Of a stretch of 64,000 nt of DNA, positions 11,307 through 24,500 are shown piece by piece. Each line of letters starts with the position of its first letter. The first letter of the stretch is position 1. The stretch comes from Apodemus sylvaticus. Its lineage: Eukaryota; Chordata; Mammalia; Rodentia; Muridae. Position numbers and translations under genes: made by a program. Where the stretch lies: assembly GCF_947179515.1 (NCBI RefSeq), contig NC_067495.1, positions 138,972,596-139,036,595 of the forward strand, read 5' to 3'. Below the pieces are notes generated by a model, which saw nothing but the letters and a program-made list of their open reading frames with translations, had not been told where the DNA came from and searched no databases.

Positions 11307-12206
11307 TCTAGGATATATTAATATTTTGCTCCCACAGCACCTTCAGTTTATGGAAGTAACATAGCCGAGAAATGGCTTCTGATATGGCAGACATTACACA
11401 GGACATCAAAGAGGAAAAACTGACTCAGCAGCTTATATTTCCATTTTCCTTTGTACCAAATACAACTTAAAGTTTCTGTATCATGGATTCAATGGACAGT
11501 ATCAGTGGATGAGAAACATTTTTACTTTTCTGACTTGCTGTTGGACCCCTTTACCGTTCAATGAATTTCTGTATGCATGACATATCCTAGACATTGATTA
11601 CATTTACTTACCAAATTCTCATTAATTTAGAGACATATAGTCAGTAATTACCACTGACGATACAGACCTATACTTAGTGATTTAAAATATAATATTTTAG
11701 CAAGCACATTTATCAGTTTTCTGTCAAGTTTTTATAAGCTCTCAGAGAGAAATACAAGCAATGTTCTCAAGGTCATTGAATGACTCAATTCTACCTGCCC
11801 TTTCTCCAAATGCTATGACCTTTCATTTTAAACTAGACTGTCATTCAAGTGTACATATACAGGAATATTATGCACAAAACTCAAGTGGAAAATTCTTTTC
11901 TCATGAAATTCACCATTTATTGGCAGTTATATGATATAACTCTAGCATTTTAAAGCAATGTACTGAAGAAAAACTCACACAAAATCAGATTTGACAACCT
12001 AATAGAGCACTTTTATTTGCTATTTGAAAATAACATCATTCAAACATCATCATTCAAGAGTTTCCAATTTCACTGGAAAGGGACATGTTTATGTGACATC
12101 TAGAGGGAAAAATTCAGACCACCAAGTACTACTGTAGAGACAATGAGGATTTCCTTCCTGTTTTACCATTCCTTTCCTTAGGACTTTGAAAAGATTCTCT
12201 CTCTCT
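11307..12206. other. AT-rich sequence without recognised features
   Basis: No coding or repeat signature was recognised apart from a CT/T-rich stretch at 12196-12212 that leads into the next L1 tail. Confidence 0.55.
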
Positions 12207-13663
12207 TTTTTTTTTATTTTCTATATTCTTTGTTTACATTCCAAATGCTTTCCCTTTCCTGGTTCCCCCCTCCCCATAAGTCCCATAACCCTCTTCCCTC
12301 TGCCCATTCCCTAATCAACCCCCTTCCATTTCTCTGTCCTGGTATTCCCCTACACTACTGGATCAAGCCTTTCCAGGATCAGGGCCCTCTCCTTCCTTCT
12401 TCTTGGGAATCATTTGATATGTTAATTGTGTCTTCAGTATTCAGAGCTTCTGGGCTAATTAATATCCACTTATCAGTGATTGCATTCCAAGTGTATTCTT
12501 TTGTCATTGGGTTTCCTCACTTAGGATGATATTTTCCAGTTCCAACCATTTGCCTATGAATTTCATGAATTCATTGTTTTTAATTGCTGAGTAGTATTCC
12601 ATTGTTTAAATACACCACATTTTCTGTATCTATTCCTGCATTGAGGGATATCTAGGTTCTTTCCAGGTTCTGGCTATTATAAATAAGGCTGCTATGAACA
12701 TAGTGGAGCATGTGTCTTTATTGCATGCTGGGGAATCCTCTGGGTATATGCCCAAGAGTGGTATAACAGGGTCCTCCGGAAGTGTCATGCCCAGTTTTCT
12801 GAGGAACCACCAGACTGATTTTCAGAGTGGTTGTACCAGCTTCCAATCCCACCAGCAGTGGAGGAGTGTTCCTCTTTCTCCACATCCTTGATAATACCTG
12901 CTGTCTCCTCAGTTTTTAATCTTAGTCATTCTGACTGGTGGGAGGTGGAATCTCAGGGTTGTTTTGATTTCCATTTCCCTAATGATTAATTATGTTGAAC
13001 ATTTCTTAAGGTGCTTCTCAGTGATTCAAAATTCTTCATGTGAAAATTCTTTGTTTAGCTCTGTACCCCATTTTTTAATAGGGTTATTTGGCTCTCTGGA
13101 GTCTACCTTCTTGAGTTCTTTATATATATTGGATATTAGCCCTCTGTCAGATGTAGGGTTGGTGAAAAATTTTTCCCAATTAATTGGTTGCAGTTTTGTC
13201 CTTTTGACAGTGTTCCTTTGCTTTACAGAAACTTTGCAATTTTATGAGGTCCCATTTGTCAATTCTTGATCTTTGTGCATAAGCTATTGGTGATCTGTTC
13301 AGTAACTTTCCTGCTGTGCCCATGTCCTCAAGGGTTTTCCCCAGTTTCTTTTCTATTAGGTTCAGTGTATTAGGTTTTATGTGGAGGTCCTTGATCCACT
13401 TGGAGTTGAGCTTAGTACAAGGAGATAAGAATGGATCAATTCACATTCTTCTGCATGCTGACCTCCAGTTGAAAGAGCACCATTTGTTGAAAAGGCTATC
13501 TTTTTTCCACTGGATGTTTTCTGCCCCTTTGTCGAGTATCAAGTGACCATAGGTGTGTTGGTTCATTTCTGGGTCTTCAATTCTATTCTATTAATCTACC
13601 TGTCTGTCACTGTACCAACACCATGCAGTTTTTACCACCATTGCTCTGTAGTATTGCTTGAGG
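12207..13663 (-). mobile_element. 5'-truncated L1, ORF2 C-terminal part plus short 3'UTR
   Basis: The minus strand reads L1 ORF2 from about 13663 to its end near 12462, followed by a 3'UTR of about 255 bp and a T-rich (A-tail) block at 12207-12222. Its ORF2 is broken by substitutions and indels. At the codon that is TGA in the two young copies it carries an Arg codon (plus-strand text 'ttttctgagg', 12794-12803). The 5' break abuts the A-tailed retroposon at 13664; no clear TSD was found. Confidence 0.92.
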
Positions 13664-14486
13664 TCCGTCAGCAATCTTGGGAGGTAGGAGGTTGAGGGTC
13701 CCACCCAGAATGTACCAGAGATGTGGGAGGTGAGAGACTCTTAGGACTTAAAGAGAGGGACCTTAGATGAAATGTGCTACACTGGGGAGAGTGAATGTGT
13801 AAAGCCTACGTCCAGCAGAAAAACAGGGCATCAAATGAGTGATAGGTTTGCCTTTCCAGATTCAAAATTCTTGCCCATAATTGTTCCTGTCTGAAAGAAC
13901 TGCAGGAATGGAAATGGAGAGGAGCCTGAGGAAAAGAAGGTCCAGCAACAGACCCAAAGTGGGATCCAGCTCAAGACCTGACACTATTACTGAGGCTATG
14001 GAATGCTATGGAATGCTCACCAAAAGGGACCTAGCATAACTGCTCTCTGAAAATACCCAACAAGCAACTGAAAGAGTCAGATGCAGATATTTGTACCCAA
14101 CCAACAGACAGAAGCTGCTGACCCCTGTGGTTTAATTAGGGAAATGCTGGAAGAATCTGAGGAGGAGTATCACCTTCTAAAAGGACTAACACCCTCAGTA
14201 AACCCCAAGTTCTCTCAAACACTAGACCAAAAACCAGGCAGCATACACCATCTGAAATGAGGCCCCCAACCCACATACATCAGTGGACTGCCGGGTCTAT
14301 GTTCAATCAGAGATGGTGCACCTAACCCTCAAGAGACTGGAAGCCCCAGGGTGTTTAGAGATCTGTTTGGATGGAGGTCAGGGTGGGGTGTGGACCTCCT
14401 CGTGGAGACAGGGGACAGGGAGGAGGTATGGGATGTGGAACATTCAGAGTGGGGACTGGGAGGGAAATAAAATCTGGAGTTTATAA

Positions 14487-14525
<39 letters not shown>

Positions 14526-14527
14526 AT
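13664..14527 (+). mobile_element. A-tailed rodent retroposon, family not named (copy 1)
   Basis: A block of about 0.86 kb ends in 'gggaaataaaatctggag' and a (TAAA)n tail, so it carries an AATAAA signal and looks like a retroposed RNA. The same text in the same order recurs on the minus strand at 33758-34790 and, more diverged, at 19620-20560 (for example 'gaaagagtcagatgcagat' and 'cctgacactattactga'). A direct 10-bp repeat (ATGGAATGCT) lies near 13997-14020. No ORF of note. It resembles rodent repeats of unclear class (RMER1-like is a guess). Confidence 0.6.
14486..14527. repeat. (TAAA)n tail microsatellite
   Basis: About ten uninterrupted TAAA units form the 3' tail of the retroposon ending here. 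Confidence 0.9.
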
Positions 14528-15144
14528 GGTAAAAATAATATCTTTGAAATATTCCAACTTCATTATGTACATTTATTTTAGTATTTCTCCTTTAACGTAT
14601 GAGAGCAAAACAAAATTTTATATAGTACTTTGGTCTAGTTAGCTTAGGAGGCTTTCCTAAAGATAGTTGTAAGATTTCCCATTTTAAACATTTACAAGGA
14701 TTGTATCTGACTGAGATCTATTGTTTTCTTTTGTTCATAGACAGAGAAGAACAAGCCCTCAGTTACACTGTCCCCATTGTGCCTGCTCTTCTTTAGGCCA
14801 GAAAGTTCTCTCCTTTCAGCTAGTTATTCTTAGGATTTTTCAGGGGCACTTCAATTATTCTTTCAATGAAACTCCTTTTTGCAGACAGAACTGTCTACAG
14901 TCTAAGGAAACAAGAAACCTAAGCTATTATTTTTGTTAATTTTATGAAATATATTAACAACAACAAGCATAACACTTTTATGCTTTAGCTTTATATCTAA
15001 ACTAATAATGACAATTAGGCATTTGGCAGCTACACCTCTCTATTCAATGTAAATTTAAATTAACAATGAAGTTCAGCTGTTACACTAGCCATACTAAGAG
15101 CTCCATATTGTTAGCAGCTACACATCCAGAGAATACTTCTAGGG
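14528..15144. other. AT-rich sequence without recognised features
   Basis: Nothing was recognised beyond short ORFs. Confidence 0.5.
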
Positions 15145-15364
15145 GAGCAATTCTCAGCCTGTGGATTATGACCCCTTGTAGGGTTGACAAATCCCTTCAT
15201 GGGGGTCACCTAAGACCATCAGAAAACACATATTTTTATTACAATTTATAATAGTAGCAAAATCATAATTATGAAGTAGTAACAAAAATAACATTAGTGT
15301 TGATGGTCACCATAACCTGAAGAACTAAAGCATCACATTTAGGAGTGGTGAGCACCAACTGCTG
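15145..15364 (+). mobile_element. URR1-like rodent hAT-Charlie DNA transposon (non-autonomous)
   Basis: The string of phrases 'agcaattctcagcctgtgg', 'atgaccccttgtagggttg', 'cctaagaccatcagaaaaca', 'tagtagcaaaatcataatta' and 'gaagtagtaacaaaaataac' follows the common rodent non-autonomous hAT element remembered as URR1. Length (about 220 bp) fits. The terminal inverted repeats are degraded and no 8-bp TSD could be read. The family name is from memory. Confidence 0.65.
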
Positions 15365-16993
15365 GAGATACTGGTAATTTCCTCTATGTATAGATTTCCT
15401 TGTTCTATAAGTTTTATAGAAATAGAATCAGGCCATGTATAGTCTTTCATTCCTGACACATCTGGACTTAATTTTACTGCTCTGTGGATTTATAATACAT
15501 TATATTACATATATCTTTATTCTTTTCATTGGAGGCAGTCATGATGTGATGGATGAGTGAGTCAATAGCTGTTTGTAGATAAGACAGCAGCCATTCTCAT
15601 TATTTTCTATGTAACCTAGTTAATTATTATATAACTTTATGTGATTTTACTTGAAAAATTTAAGAATTATCCATCTGAGAATGCAGCTTTGTGGTAGCTG
15701 AGGAAGCACTGGTTTGCCGGCAGTTCTTCAGGATTTACATTATTTGAAATTGGCACCTGCAACTGATTTAGTCATTAGCACATTTTTAGGATAAATGCAG
15801 AGGCGTTTATGTGACTGAAGTGAAGCTGCCCTACTACACTGTATGCACGTGGATTGTTACTGATTTGGTTGCCAGAACTAGAGGAGTGGACTCCTAGAGG
15901 GAAAATGAAAGCAGCTCTTCCCATGTATCCAATTTTCTCTAATGTGTGAGTTATTGCTTAGACAGAAACTGATTGGGGAACTGGTTTCTACAGGCTGCCA
16001 AGTAGGTTTTAGCAGCTCTTCCTTGTTTGAAGGCAGCTGGATTTGTTATTAAAGGTGTTAGAGTGTTGATTGTTTTTGGATTCAGAATGTGGAAGGTGAC
16101 TTTTGACATGGCTAGAAAAAGCAGTTAAGTATGAGAAATTCAATATATAATGACTGATTTGTCTAGTTACAAGTCATAAAATTCTAGGTAAGTAATTTGT
16201 GTTTTTATGTTCCAATAGAAATGTAGATGACTTTTATATTGGCTATTTCCATGTTTCAGAAATTCTTAATTATTGCTTTATTTTTCTCAGCAGTTAATTT
16301 ATTTCCTACTTATACATATTACAATGGAATAGCAAAACCTTTAACTCTAAGATCACCTGTAATCTTAGCTTCACTATTTCTAATCTGGGATTTCTAATTT
16401 TGATCATGCAAAATAAAGAGAAATTTATTCTGTTATATTTGCTTCCAGAGAAAAATATTAATGAAATGTTACTGTAATTTTAAATAATTTCAACCATATA
16501 TTTATGGATTTAGGGAAAATGACATCAATATTTGAAGTACTATTATTTGGTTATTTATGCGTATATTTAGATCCATCTATGCATATAGAATGTTCTCATC
16601 TATTATTACACTTAAATTGGAATAGGGGCAATTATGTAGTCATATGTGGACATAGCAAACAATACAAAGTAACTCAGGATGTCCTTCACACACAGATACC
16701 ACTAATTTTTGAAAACCTACTCCACCTTGCAAAAGTCCAAATCACTGGCATAACTAAGGTGATAATAATCATATAATGAAAATATTGAATAACTTAGACA
16801 AACTAGAACCCTCTTATGCTTTTTTGTAGCAACAGCTACCCATGCTACTGACATTTTCAGATGACTATTTCAATACAATTTTATGGAATGCAATATTTTG
16901 AAGTCATTATTTCTTGCTTGTTTAGATATTTATACAAATGCTTGTTTTTGCAGCACTTAATAATTGTACACAATTGTACTTGTGTTGTCCAAC

Positions 16994-17050
<57 letters not shown>

Positions 17051-18000
17051 CTCATATAACCATGATATCCTGACATTTTAACACTTGGAATCTACTGTCT
17101 TATATTATTTTCAATATACAATATTATGAATGATGGTCATCACATTGACTTCTTTGTGGCATGTAAATTTAAATTTTAGAAATACAGTAACATTCCCATG
17201 TTCTTCATCACCAATATCAAAAACTACCATCCTACTTTTTGTATCTATATTTTGGTCTTTGAAAATTGGAAACCAAACTTCACTTATTGTGAAGAAACAA
17301 ATGAGACAACATAAAATATCAAATCCTCAGTACCATATCATTTCAGAATTTCATTATAAACCGACATTTTAAATATAAATGTAGTGTATTCTTTATATAA
17401 AGAAGACTAATCTGTACTTCCAGTCTCTTCTGGGAGATCATAAAATCTTCAAGGACACAGACTATACTGCAGTGATTACCCATCAGTATTGATTTTCTGT
17501 TGTGGACTGCACTTATCACAAAATGAACAAACTACAAAAATAATCTTAAGATTTGAAAAGCAGCAACTGTGCTTGTTGATATGGTTGACACTCAGGATGA
17601 GAATCCTTAAAGGGCCATTTATCATGTGCAGTTTTCCACTGAGACAATAAGAGTGTTTCTAAAGGTCCTCATATGATATATGTATTAAATGAAACCATAG
17701 ACAAAAATATGTGGACACTTGTTCTCTATTATATTAAAGACAATCAAAAGTTGTTCTGCCATTTTGTTGCAATGCAGATCTTACAGTTCTAACAAATTTG
17801 CTAGTTATTACCACTGTGTTTAAAAGATATTTTTTTTGTTGATTAACAATGAAATTCAGGTGCAATTTATGATTGACTACTTGGGATACTATTTGAAAAT
17901 AGTCATATTGATTTTATTCAATTTTTATATTCTTAGGGCCTTATTTTAGAATGATTTCCCCAGGCAAACAGAGCAAAACTGTAAGTAATAATCATGTCTC
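15365..18000. other. AT-rich intergenic sequence, no gene recognised
   Basis: Holds a TA microsatellite (16996-17048) and short ORFs only. No exon-like or RNA-gene pattern was recognised. Confidence 0.6.
16996..17048. repeat. (TA)n microsatellite
   Basis: About 26 uninterrupted TA units. Confidence 0.95.
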
Positions 18001-18335
18001 TTTTTATCTTCTTATTTTTCCCTTTTATTTTTGAGATTATAAAATAATCACACCATTTCTCCCTCCCTTTCTTTCATCAAACCCATGACAGATACCCCTT
18101 TTGCTCTCTTTCAAATTCATGTGTGACTGTTTTTTTACATGCTGTTGTTCCTAAATATAACCTGTTCAGCATGGGTAATTTATATGTAAAATGTACATTT
18201 TTAGGGCTGATTATTTGCTGTTGAATAACCAATGAGTAATACTCTCCCTGGGAAAGACTATTTATCACATTCCCAGAGATCTTTAATTACCTGTATTTCT
18301 TTGTATAGGATTAAGATCTCAGCTCTCTAATTGGA
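18001..18335 (-). mobile_element. Decayed old murine L1 3'UTR fragment
   Basis: Same order of phrases as at 1821-2400 ('caaattcatgtgtgact', 'ctaaatataacctgttcag', 'agggctgattatttg', 'ctccctgggaaagac', 'ttaattacctgtatttcttt'). It reads as an old L1 3'UTR on the minus strand. Confidence 0.5.
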
Positions 18336-18689
18336 CTGAAGACCCACTCAACAAAAGGGAAATCAAGTCAAGTACTGGAAATCAACAAATCTACCCAGTG
18401 CTATTGCAGCCATGGTCTCAGAGCAGAACTTACAGTCACATTTTTTACCAGCACTTCTATAACAAAAATTTTGTTTTTTTTTTTTTTGAAAATATGTTTC
18501 TCTTTAATTTACATGAAAATTATTTAAAAGAAGAGTAATGCATTTTAATGTCTTAAGGCCTTTAAAGATAAATAGAGAAGAATGTAACTGTGATATGGAC
18601 ATGTAGAATATTTAGAATATAACCAGAATTAAGTACTATATGATTTTCTATAGTTCTCTCCCTCCCACACTCCTTTCTTTTTTTATTTT
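18336..18689. other. Unassigned sequence with T-run
   Basis: A run of about 14 T at 18474-18487 could be the reversed A-tail of an unrecognised retroposed sequence; no family was identified. Confidence 0.35.
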
Positions 18690-18890
18690 ATGTTTTCATG
18701 AAGGATTGGATATAGCCTAACCTCCCTTCAAATTTTCCCTGGGTGACCTTAAACTTCTCAATTTCCTTTGATCTCATGAGTGAGTGCTGGAATTGTAGGC
18801 TGGCCTTACCACAATGCCCTTTACATACTATGCTGGGTATTTGAACTCAGAACTTCACATGTGATAGGTAATCTGTCATAGTCTAGGTTT
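18690..18890 (-). mobile_element. B4/RSINE-type SINE, diverged
   Basis: Read in reverse, the order is a B1-like part ('gtgaccttaaacttct', 'gagtgctggaattgtagg') next to an ID/tRNA-like part ('tgctgggtatttgaactcag', 'acttcacatgtgatagg'). That B1-plus-ID architecture defines B4-class rodent SINEs. Confidence 0.55.
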
Positions 18891-18924
18891 CATATTCATC
18901 CTTTGACTAACTTTCATTTTTTAA

Positions 18925-19115
18925 ATGATTTCTTTATTATTATTATATGTACATTGGTGTTTTGCTTGCATGCATGTCTGTGTAAAGGTTTTGGATCCCC
19001 TGAGACTGAGGTAATAAACAGTTGTGAGTTGCCATGTCCACGCTGGAAATTGAACTCCCATCTTCTGGAAGAGAAGCCAGTACGCTTAACTGCTGAATAA
19101 CCATTTCAATCCCTT
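18925..19115 (-). mobile_element. B3-type SINE
   Basis: The minus strand gives a tRNA-derived head (given-strand text 'ttaactgctgaataaccat', 19086-19104), then 'ttggatcccctgagactgag' and the 'gttgtgagttgccatgt' block, and a T-rich end ('ttctttattattatta') that is the reversed A-rich tail. This order is that of rodent B3. Confidence 0.7.
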
Positions 19116-19139
19116 ACTATCTTTCTTGCATTTCTTTTT

Positions 19140-19440
19140 TCATTTTCTTTTTTAATTATTTTATTATTTACATCCTACTGGCTGCTCCCCTCCCAGTTAC
19201 CCCACACACAATCCTCCCCCCATCTCCTCTCCTCTTCTCCTCTGAGCAGATAGGGACCCCCCCCCCCCCCCCGCATGTGTAGTCCCCTGATCCTGGCACA
19301 TTAAGTTTCCCTGAGGCTAGGCACATCCTCTCCCACTGAAGCCAGACAAGGCAGCCAAGCTAGAAGAACATGTCCCACAGAAAGGCAGCATCTTTTGAGA
19401 TAGTCCCCACTCCAACTGCATAATTACATTCTTAATGCAT
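19140..19440 (-). mobile_element. Old L1 3' end with poly-C expansion
   Basis: The T-rich start, 'attatttacatcctac' and a C-rich block are the reversed 3' end of an old murine L1. Sixteen C in a row (19257-19272) interrupt it. 'ggcacatcctctcccactga' and 'agacaaggcagcc' follow as in other copies of this 3'UTR type. Confidence 0.55.
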
Positions 19441-19619
19441 GTCTTTATACACACAGATAAGTGTAGTCCTTATCCCTTTGCAAGCAAATTTCTCTTTACA
19501 ACAGACAAATACCATTACAGAAAACCAATCCAAATGCATAGCTTTGAGCTCTATCCCAATGGATAAATCTATAAAGCACCTTATCAGCTAAAACTCAGGA
19601 AATATGGAAAGAAGTAGAA
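19441..19619 (+). mobile_element. Old L1 3'UTR fragment, plus strand
   Basis: 'ccaatggataaatctata' followed by 'ctaaaactcaggaaatatgg' is the sense-strand counterpart of the 3'UTR text seen reversed near 2290-2350 and 26730-26800. It has the opposite orientation to the preceding L1 piece, so an inversion or a separate insertion. Confidence 0.4.
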
Positions 19620-20560
19620 AAAAAATTTTTTTGAAGTAGCCAGGGGATGAGGATGATGGGGAGTGGTGGGAAAGGAGCAGGATAAGGTATGGACAGGCAG
19701 AAAAGAAACCCAGAGGTCAAGAAAAATGAATGGAAATATGCAGCATCTGGGGATGGTGCATTAGAGAGACCCTCTAGAAAGTCCCAGACACCTGGGATGT
19801 GAGATGCTCCCAGAACTCAGAGTAGAAATGCCCAATAGTGGGGACAGGGAACTTGAAGAGACCACCTCTAGTGGATAGACAGGGTCCCAAGTGGAGGGAG
19901 AGGGTTACCAATCCATAGTCAAAATTTTTGACCCAGAATTGTTCCTGTCTAAAAGAACTGTGGGGACAAAAATGGAGAAAACACTGAAGGAAAGTACTTC
20001 CAATCCAGTGACCAGCCCAACTTGGCATTCAACTCATGGGAAATCATCAAGGCCTGACACTATTACTGATGCTATGAAGTGCTTACAGACAGGAGCCTAG
20101 CATGGATGTCTTCTGAGAGGCTCTACCAGCAGCTGACTGAGACAGATACAAATACTCACATCTAACCTATGGACTGAATTTGAAGTCTTAGATATCTATG
20201 TAGGAATTAGGGGAAGGACTGAAGGAGATGAAGAGGAGAGCAACCCCATAGAAATACCAGCAGTTTCAACTTATCCAGACTCCAGGAGCTCCCAGAGACT
20301 GAGCCACCAACCAAGAGCATACAGGGGCCAGTCTGAGGCCCCTGTCACATATATAGCAGAGGTCTGCCTGGTCAGGCCTTAGTGGGAGAGGATATGTCTA
20401 ATCCTCTAGACAACTTGAGGTCTCAGGAAAGGAGAAAGCAGGGGCAGGAAAGAAGCATCACAGAAGCAAAGGGGAGCAGGAATGAGAAAAAGAACTCTGA
20501 GAAGGAAGACCAGGAGTGAAGGCAATGTCTGGGATGTAAATAAATAAAATAATTTTTAAA
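19620..20560 (+). mobile_element. A-tailed rodent retroposon or L1 3'UTR relative (copy 2, diverged)
   Basis: The first part (19900-20110: 'cccagaattgttcctgtct', 'ggcctgacactattactga') matches copy 1 at 13860-14030. The later part (20110-20550: 'gaaggactgaaggagatgaag', 'ctcccagagactgagccac', ending 'gatgtaaataaataaaat') matches the long L1 3'UTR type seen at 31552-32150. Either the two families share a 3' end or this is a composite. Confidence 0.5.
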
Positions 20561-21290
20561 AAGTTGAAATAGTATCAAGAGTGCCACATTAAATTGAATG
20601 TACATTCCCACTTTCCACCCTCCAAAAAAAGTAAGAAAAAAAAGAAAAATAGAAATATTAAAAGCATGTATGTAGTCTCACCCACATGACTGTCTAAACA
20701 TGAGCTGAATAAGGCCAAACAAAAAAGTCATGCTGAAACTGATGGAGGAAAAAAAAAAATGTCTTTTAACTGGTAACATCCTGGGTGAAGCTTTCTCCAT
20801 AGAGAAGTTAAATGATTTGTGAGTTATAGTGATTGCATTACAGTTTTCATCAAGCCATGATTGTTCACATTTAACGTTTGAAAGTAGATTTAAGGGCCAT
20901 GTAAATAGTTCTTGGTAAGAAATAAACAAAAATATTTCTCTAGTGAGCTCCTTAATGTTCTGTCTAGCAAAGTATGTTTGTATCCTTTGTTATCCTTAAA
21001 TGCCTAGAGGTTTGTAGATCGATTGCACAATGTATATTCAGTAGAATCTCTTTGTCAACTCTCTGAAAGATTGCAGGTTTACTTAATGTATTTCCAAACT
21101 TTGAAGCCAAGTCATTTTACATGATGAATATTTATCTCTAAGTGCTCTGAAGTGCACTTCTTTCTAAGTGACTTTTACAAGTGAAATTGAACCCTCTCCC
21201 AAATTTATTAGCTTAAATCTTAATCACAAAGACTCACAACATGACCTTATTTGGAGAAATTATTTTTGTTTGTTTGCTTGCCCTCTGTGT
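20561..21290. other. AT-rich sequence without recognised features
   Basis: A-rich strings near 20625-20660 follow the tail of the preceding element. Nothing else was recognised. Confidence 0.5.
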
Positions 21291-21580
21291 GTATATAATT
21301 TTTTTGTGGTTGCATGCACACTCACACATACTGGGACTTCCTTTGGAGGTCAAAGATAGGTATTGGATGTCTTGATCTATTGATCATATTACTGCCTGAG
21401 ATAGCCTCATATTTAATCTCAAGCTAGTCTATTACAAAAGACCGTAGCACAGCAATCCCTACAGTTTCTCCAGACTCTGCTTTCCAAGTGTTGAGAATAA
21501 AGGCAGGTTCTCCTTCTCCATGAGTACTGGGGCTCCAAATTCAGGTCATTTTGCTGGTGAAAAAAGTAGTTTAAATATTT
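21291..21580 (-). mobile_element. Possible decayed B4-class SINE
   Basis: 'ttggaggtcaaagatagg', 'gagatagcctcatatttaat' and 'aagtgttgagaataaaggca' resemble, in order, a B1-containing rodent composite SINE read in reverse. Weak similarity. Confidence 0.3.
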
Positions 21581-24500
21581 GCAATTTTCCCGGGTTCTAA
21601 ACATACATGGCAGTTAAAATAATAATGATTCTGAATTAATTAAGAACAGCAGGTCCTTATTTGCTATGACTGTTCTGTTTTTAAAATGGATAAATTTGGA
21701 GACGTCCTTATAAAAACCTTGAGTTTTATATTTATGGCTTTAGGGATATGTTATAACAAATTCTCTTGCCTAAACTACAGCCTTTTAGTGCTTTATCATT
21801 GTAACACTAGAGAATGAATACAATATGTTTGCCTCTTGTATTCCATATGATTCAGTTTATTCTTTGGAAAAAATGTACAAAGAAAACATGTATTCCAGAC
21901 AACTGTACTGTTTTGTTTTAATTATGTTTTAGTGTCACTTTAAAATTTACTTGTGTCATCTTCTTTGAGGGTGCTAAGAGGACAATTGTTATCCCAAACA
22001 GATAATTTTGTTTTCTAATCAGTATGCACGCCTTTTATCTGCTTTGGGAAGCTGCATGTAGCAACTTTTAGGTGACTACTTATAGAGAAATGCCTAAAGC
22101 TTACTGAGAGTGTGCTGACCTAGAGATTAGGCAGATTTTTCCCCCAAGGAATAGACACAGGCTTCATGTAGTGACTGATTGACACTAAGTACTAAATGTT
22201 CTCCCCATTTTTCTAAAGAAGCAGCCATCTCAGATGGACCCTGGACGCAGGACTTCTTCATGGTATATAGGAAAAACAAATTTCCAGGTGAGAGCACACC
22301 AGTGTTGACCTCTCTTCTGCCTTCTTCATTGTGATTCTTCACTAACCCCTCTCTGGAGTAGAACATTTTCTCCAATAAACCATGTGAATCAGAATATTCT
22401 GTTAGTCTCTGATTTCTCTCAGGCACAAATCTTAGGACATGCAATCATTTCTTAAACTTTACAGGTTACTATAGTAATCTCTCTATCAAGTTTTCAGTTC
22501 ATTATGTTACACAGCTTTTATTTTGAAAATTTGTACAATAATCACTTGGATACAGATAATGTGAACACTCTGTATAAGATACTTGAATGGCACTGTTGGT
22601 TTAGACTGCATAGGAAAAATGTTGGCTGTAAGGTTAAACTACATTTTGAAATGGTGTTGAATTAGGAAGTTCAGTTTTCTATTTATATGCCAAATATTTT
22701 GAGAAATGCTGAAACCCAACTTTATTCTACCATGTTTCCATTGTGCAATGGCTATCAGCTTGCCATTTCTGAAGGTAAATTAAGCACTCATAAAATGATA
22801 TTCATCTAGTAGGATATTATAATCATTTAATTCCGACATTAATGTAGAAAAACAGTACACACTAAGATGAATGATATTCTAATAACATATGGCTCTGATC
22901 ATTCTCCATTACTGTCAATAGTAACCAAGAACATGATTTTGTTTAATACATTTGCACATACCTTATACTGTGTAAACTTCAAACATAACCAATATAAACC
23001 AATTATTCCTTTCAGGCATTGCTGATTGTCTAAAAACATTCCATGTTTGACAGCTGATAAAGTAAATGCTTGTGTTTGTTACTTTTAAGGTTATATGAAA
23101 AGAAAGATAGAGTGTAGTTGGATGGTCATGGTTTATTATTTCTATTATATGGGGCTCATTTGGACTCAGTGTGTTATACAGATTTCAATAAGCACTCATT
23201 TTCTCTTGGGATTTTCAGTTTGTCCAGGGACTTCTGACTGCTCAGTTTGTGTTATGAGAGCCAAACCGAAGGACAATGCTCTGTAAAGATGAAGAAACAT
23301 TTAAAATTTAATTTTAGAGAAATAGCATTTAATTTGTTTTGGCATATTAAATACGGAAGTAATAGATAACCCATAATTAATGTAAGGGTCCCCACATCCC
23401 TGAGAACAAAGTCAATTTTTTGTTATTTTGTTATTTTGTTTTGTTTTGTTTGATGTTTCAGTGTGTATTGTGTGGTAGGATTTACATATTTTCCATTTTT
23501 CTTTTTCTTCTAATGGTTAAGAAAGGTGACTGTTAATTATATTTACCAAAGAAGAGAGAGGTAAAAGTTATGAATTTTGCATATAAGAGAATGATAGTTT
23601 AAAAAAGTGGCTCATATATGGGGTGCCTTTCCTTTATTTTATATTTTAATTTTTTGTTTCTTTTGTTTATTTGTTTGAATGGAAATTTGCTTATTTTCAA
23701 CTTACAATTTATAATGAACTTACAATATACTTTGTTAAAAGTTAAAGTGCATATAAAACAGCAACAACAAAACTAGATGCTATGATAAGCAATGATAAAA
23801 TATAAATAATTTTAAAAAGTATATACTATAACAACTCCCATTACATTTTTAGCATACTGAATGATTAGTCAGTCTTTCCACTCGATAATTTCTGGTGAAG
23901 ATTTGATGACATATAAATCTGGTTGCTGTTCTTACAGATAATTAGAACTGACAGAAAATTCAATAAAGTTTACTTTTATGAAATTGTATCTGAATATCAG
24001 TAGTATTTTGGCCTGTTCTCTTTTTGGATTTGCATATCCCACAATATCAGTTGATATTATAGGATTTCTGATTTTTTTAATTTCATAAATACAACTAATG
24101 TTCATATATAAGTATATTTCTGTCTCTAAATATTATCATCATAGTGGAAAATAATTCTGAATAAAATAAATATGTATGTTTGTAAATTAACCTATACCAT
24201 GACAGCACTTTATAATTGTTCTTCTCTGTAGGAACTAAAATAATGTTTTTAAATGGTTAGTCAATCCAATAACTTGGTTAATTAACTAACATCATTTTAA
24301 AATTCTCACCATGAATGTTTACTTATATTTTCAAACACAAAATTATCTAAGCTATTTGAAATGCAATCCTTTATGGGTTTCCTTCTGGCAATGATAAATA
24401 ATATACTGGATATCTTCATAAGAAAAGAACACCGAGATGACATTTTAGATTTTCTTAAATTATTTGTCTAACTATATATATTCATCTTGAAGAATGGCTA

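Noticed and set aside
22127..22444. 105-codon minus-strand ORF
   Set aside because: No recognised domain, no splice or promoter context, and such lengths occur by chance in 64 kb. No support for a gene.
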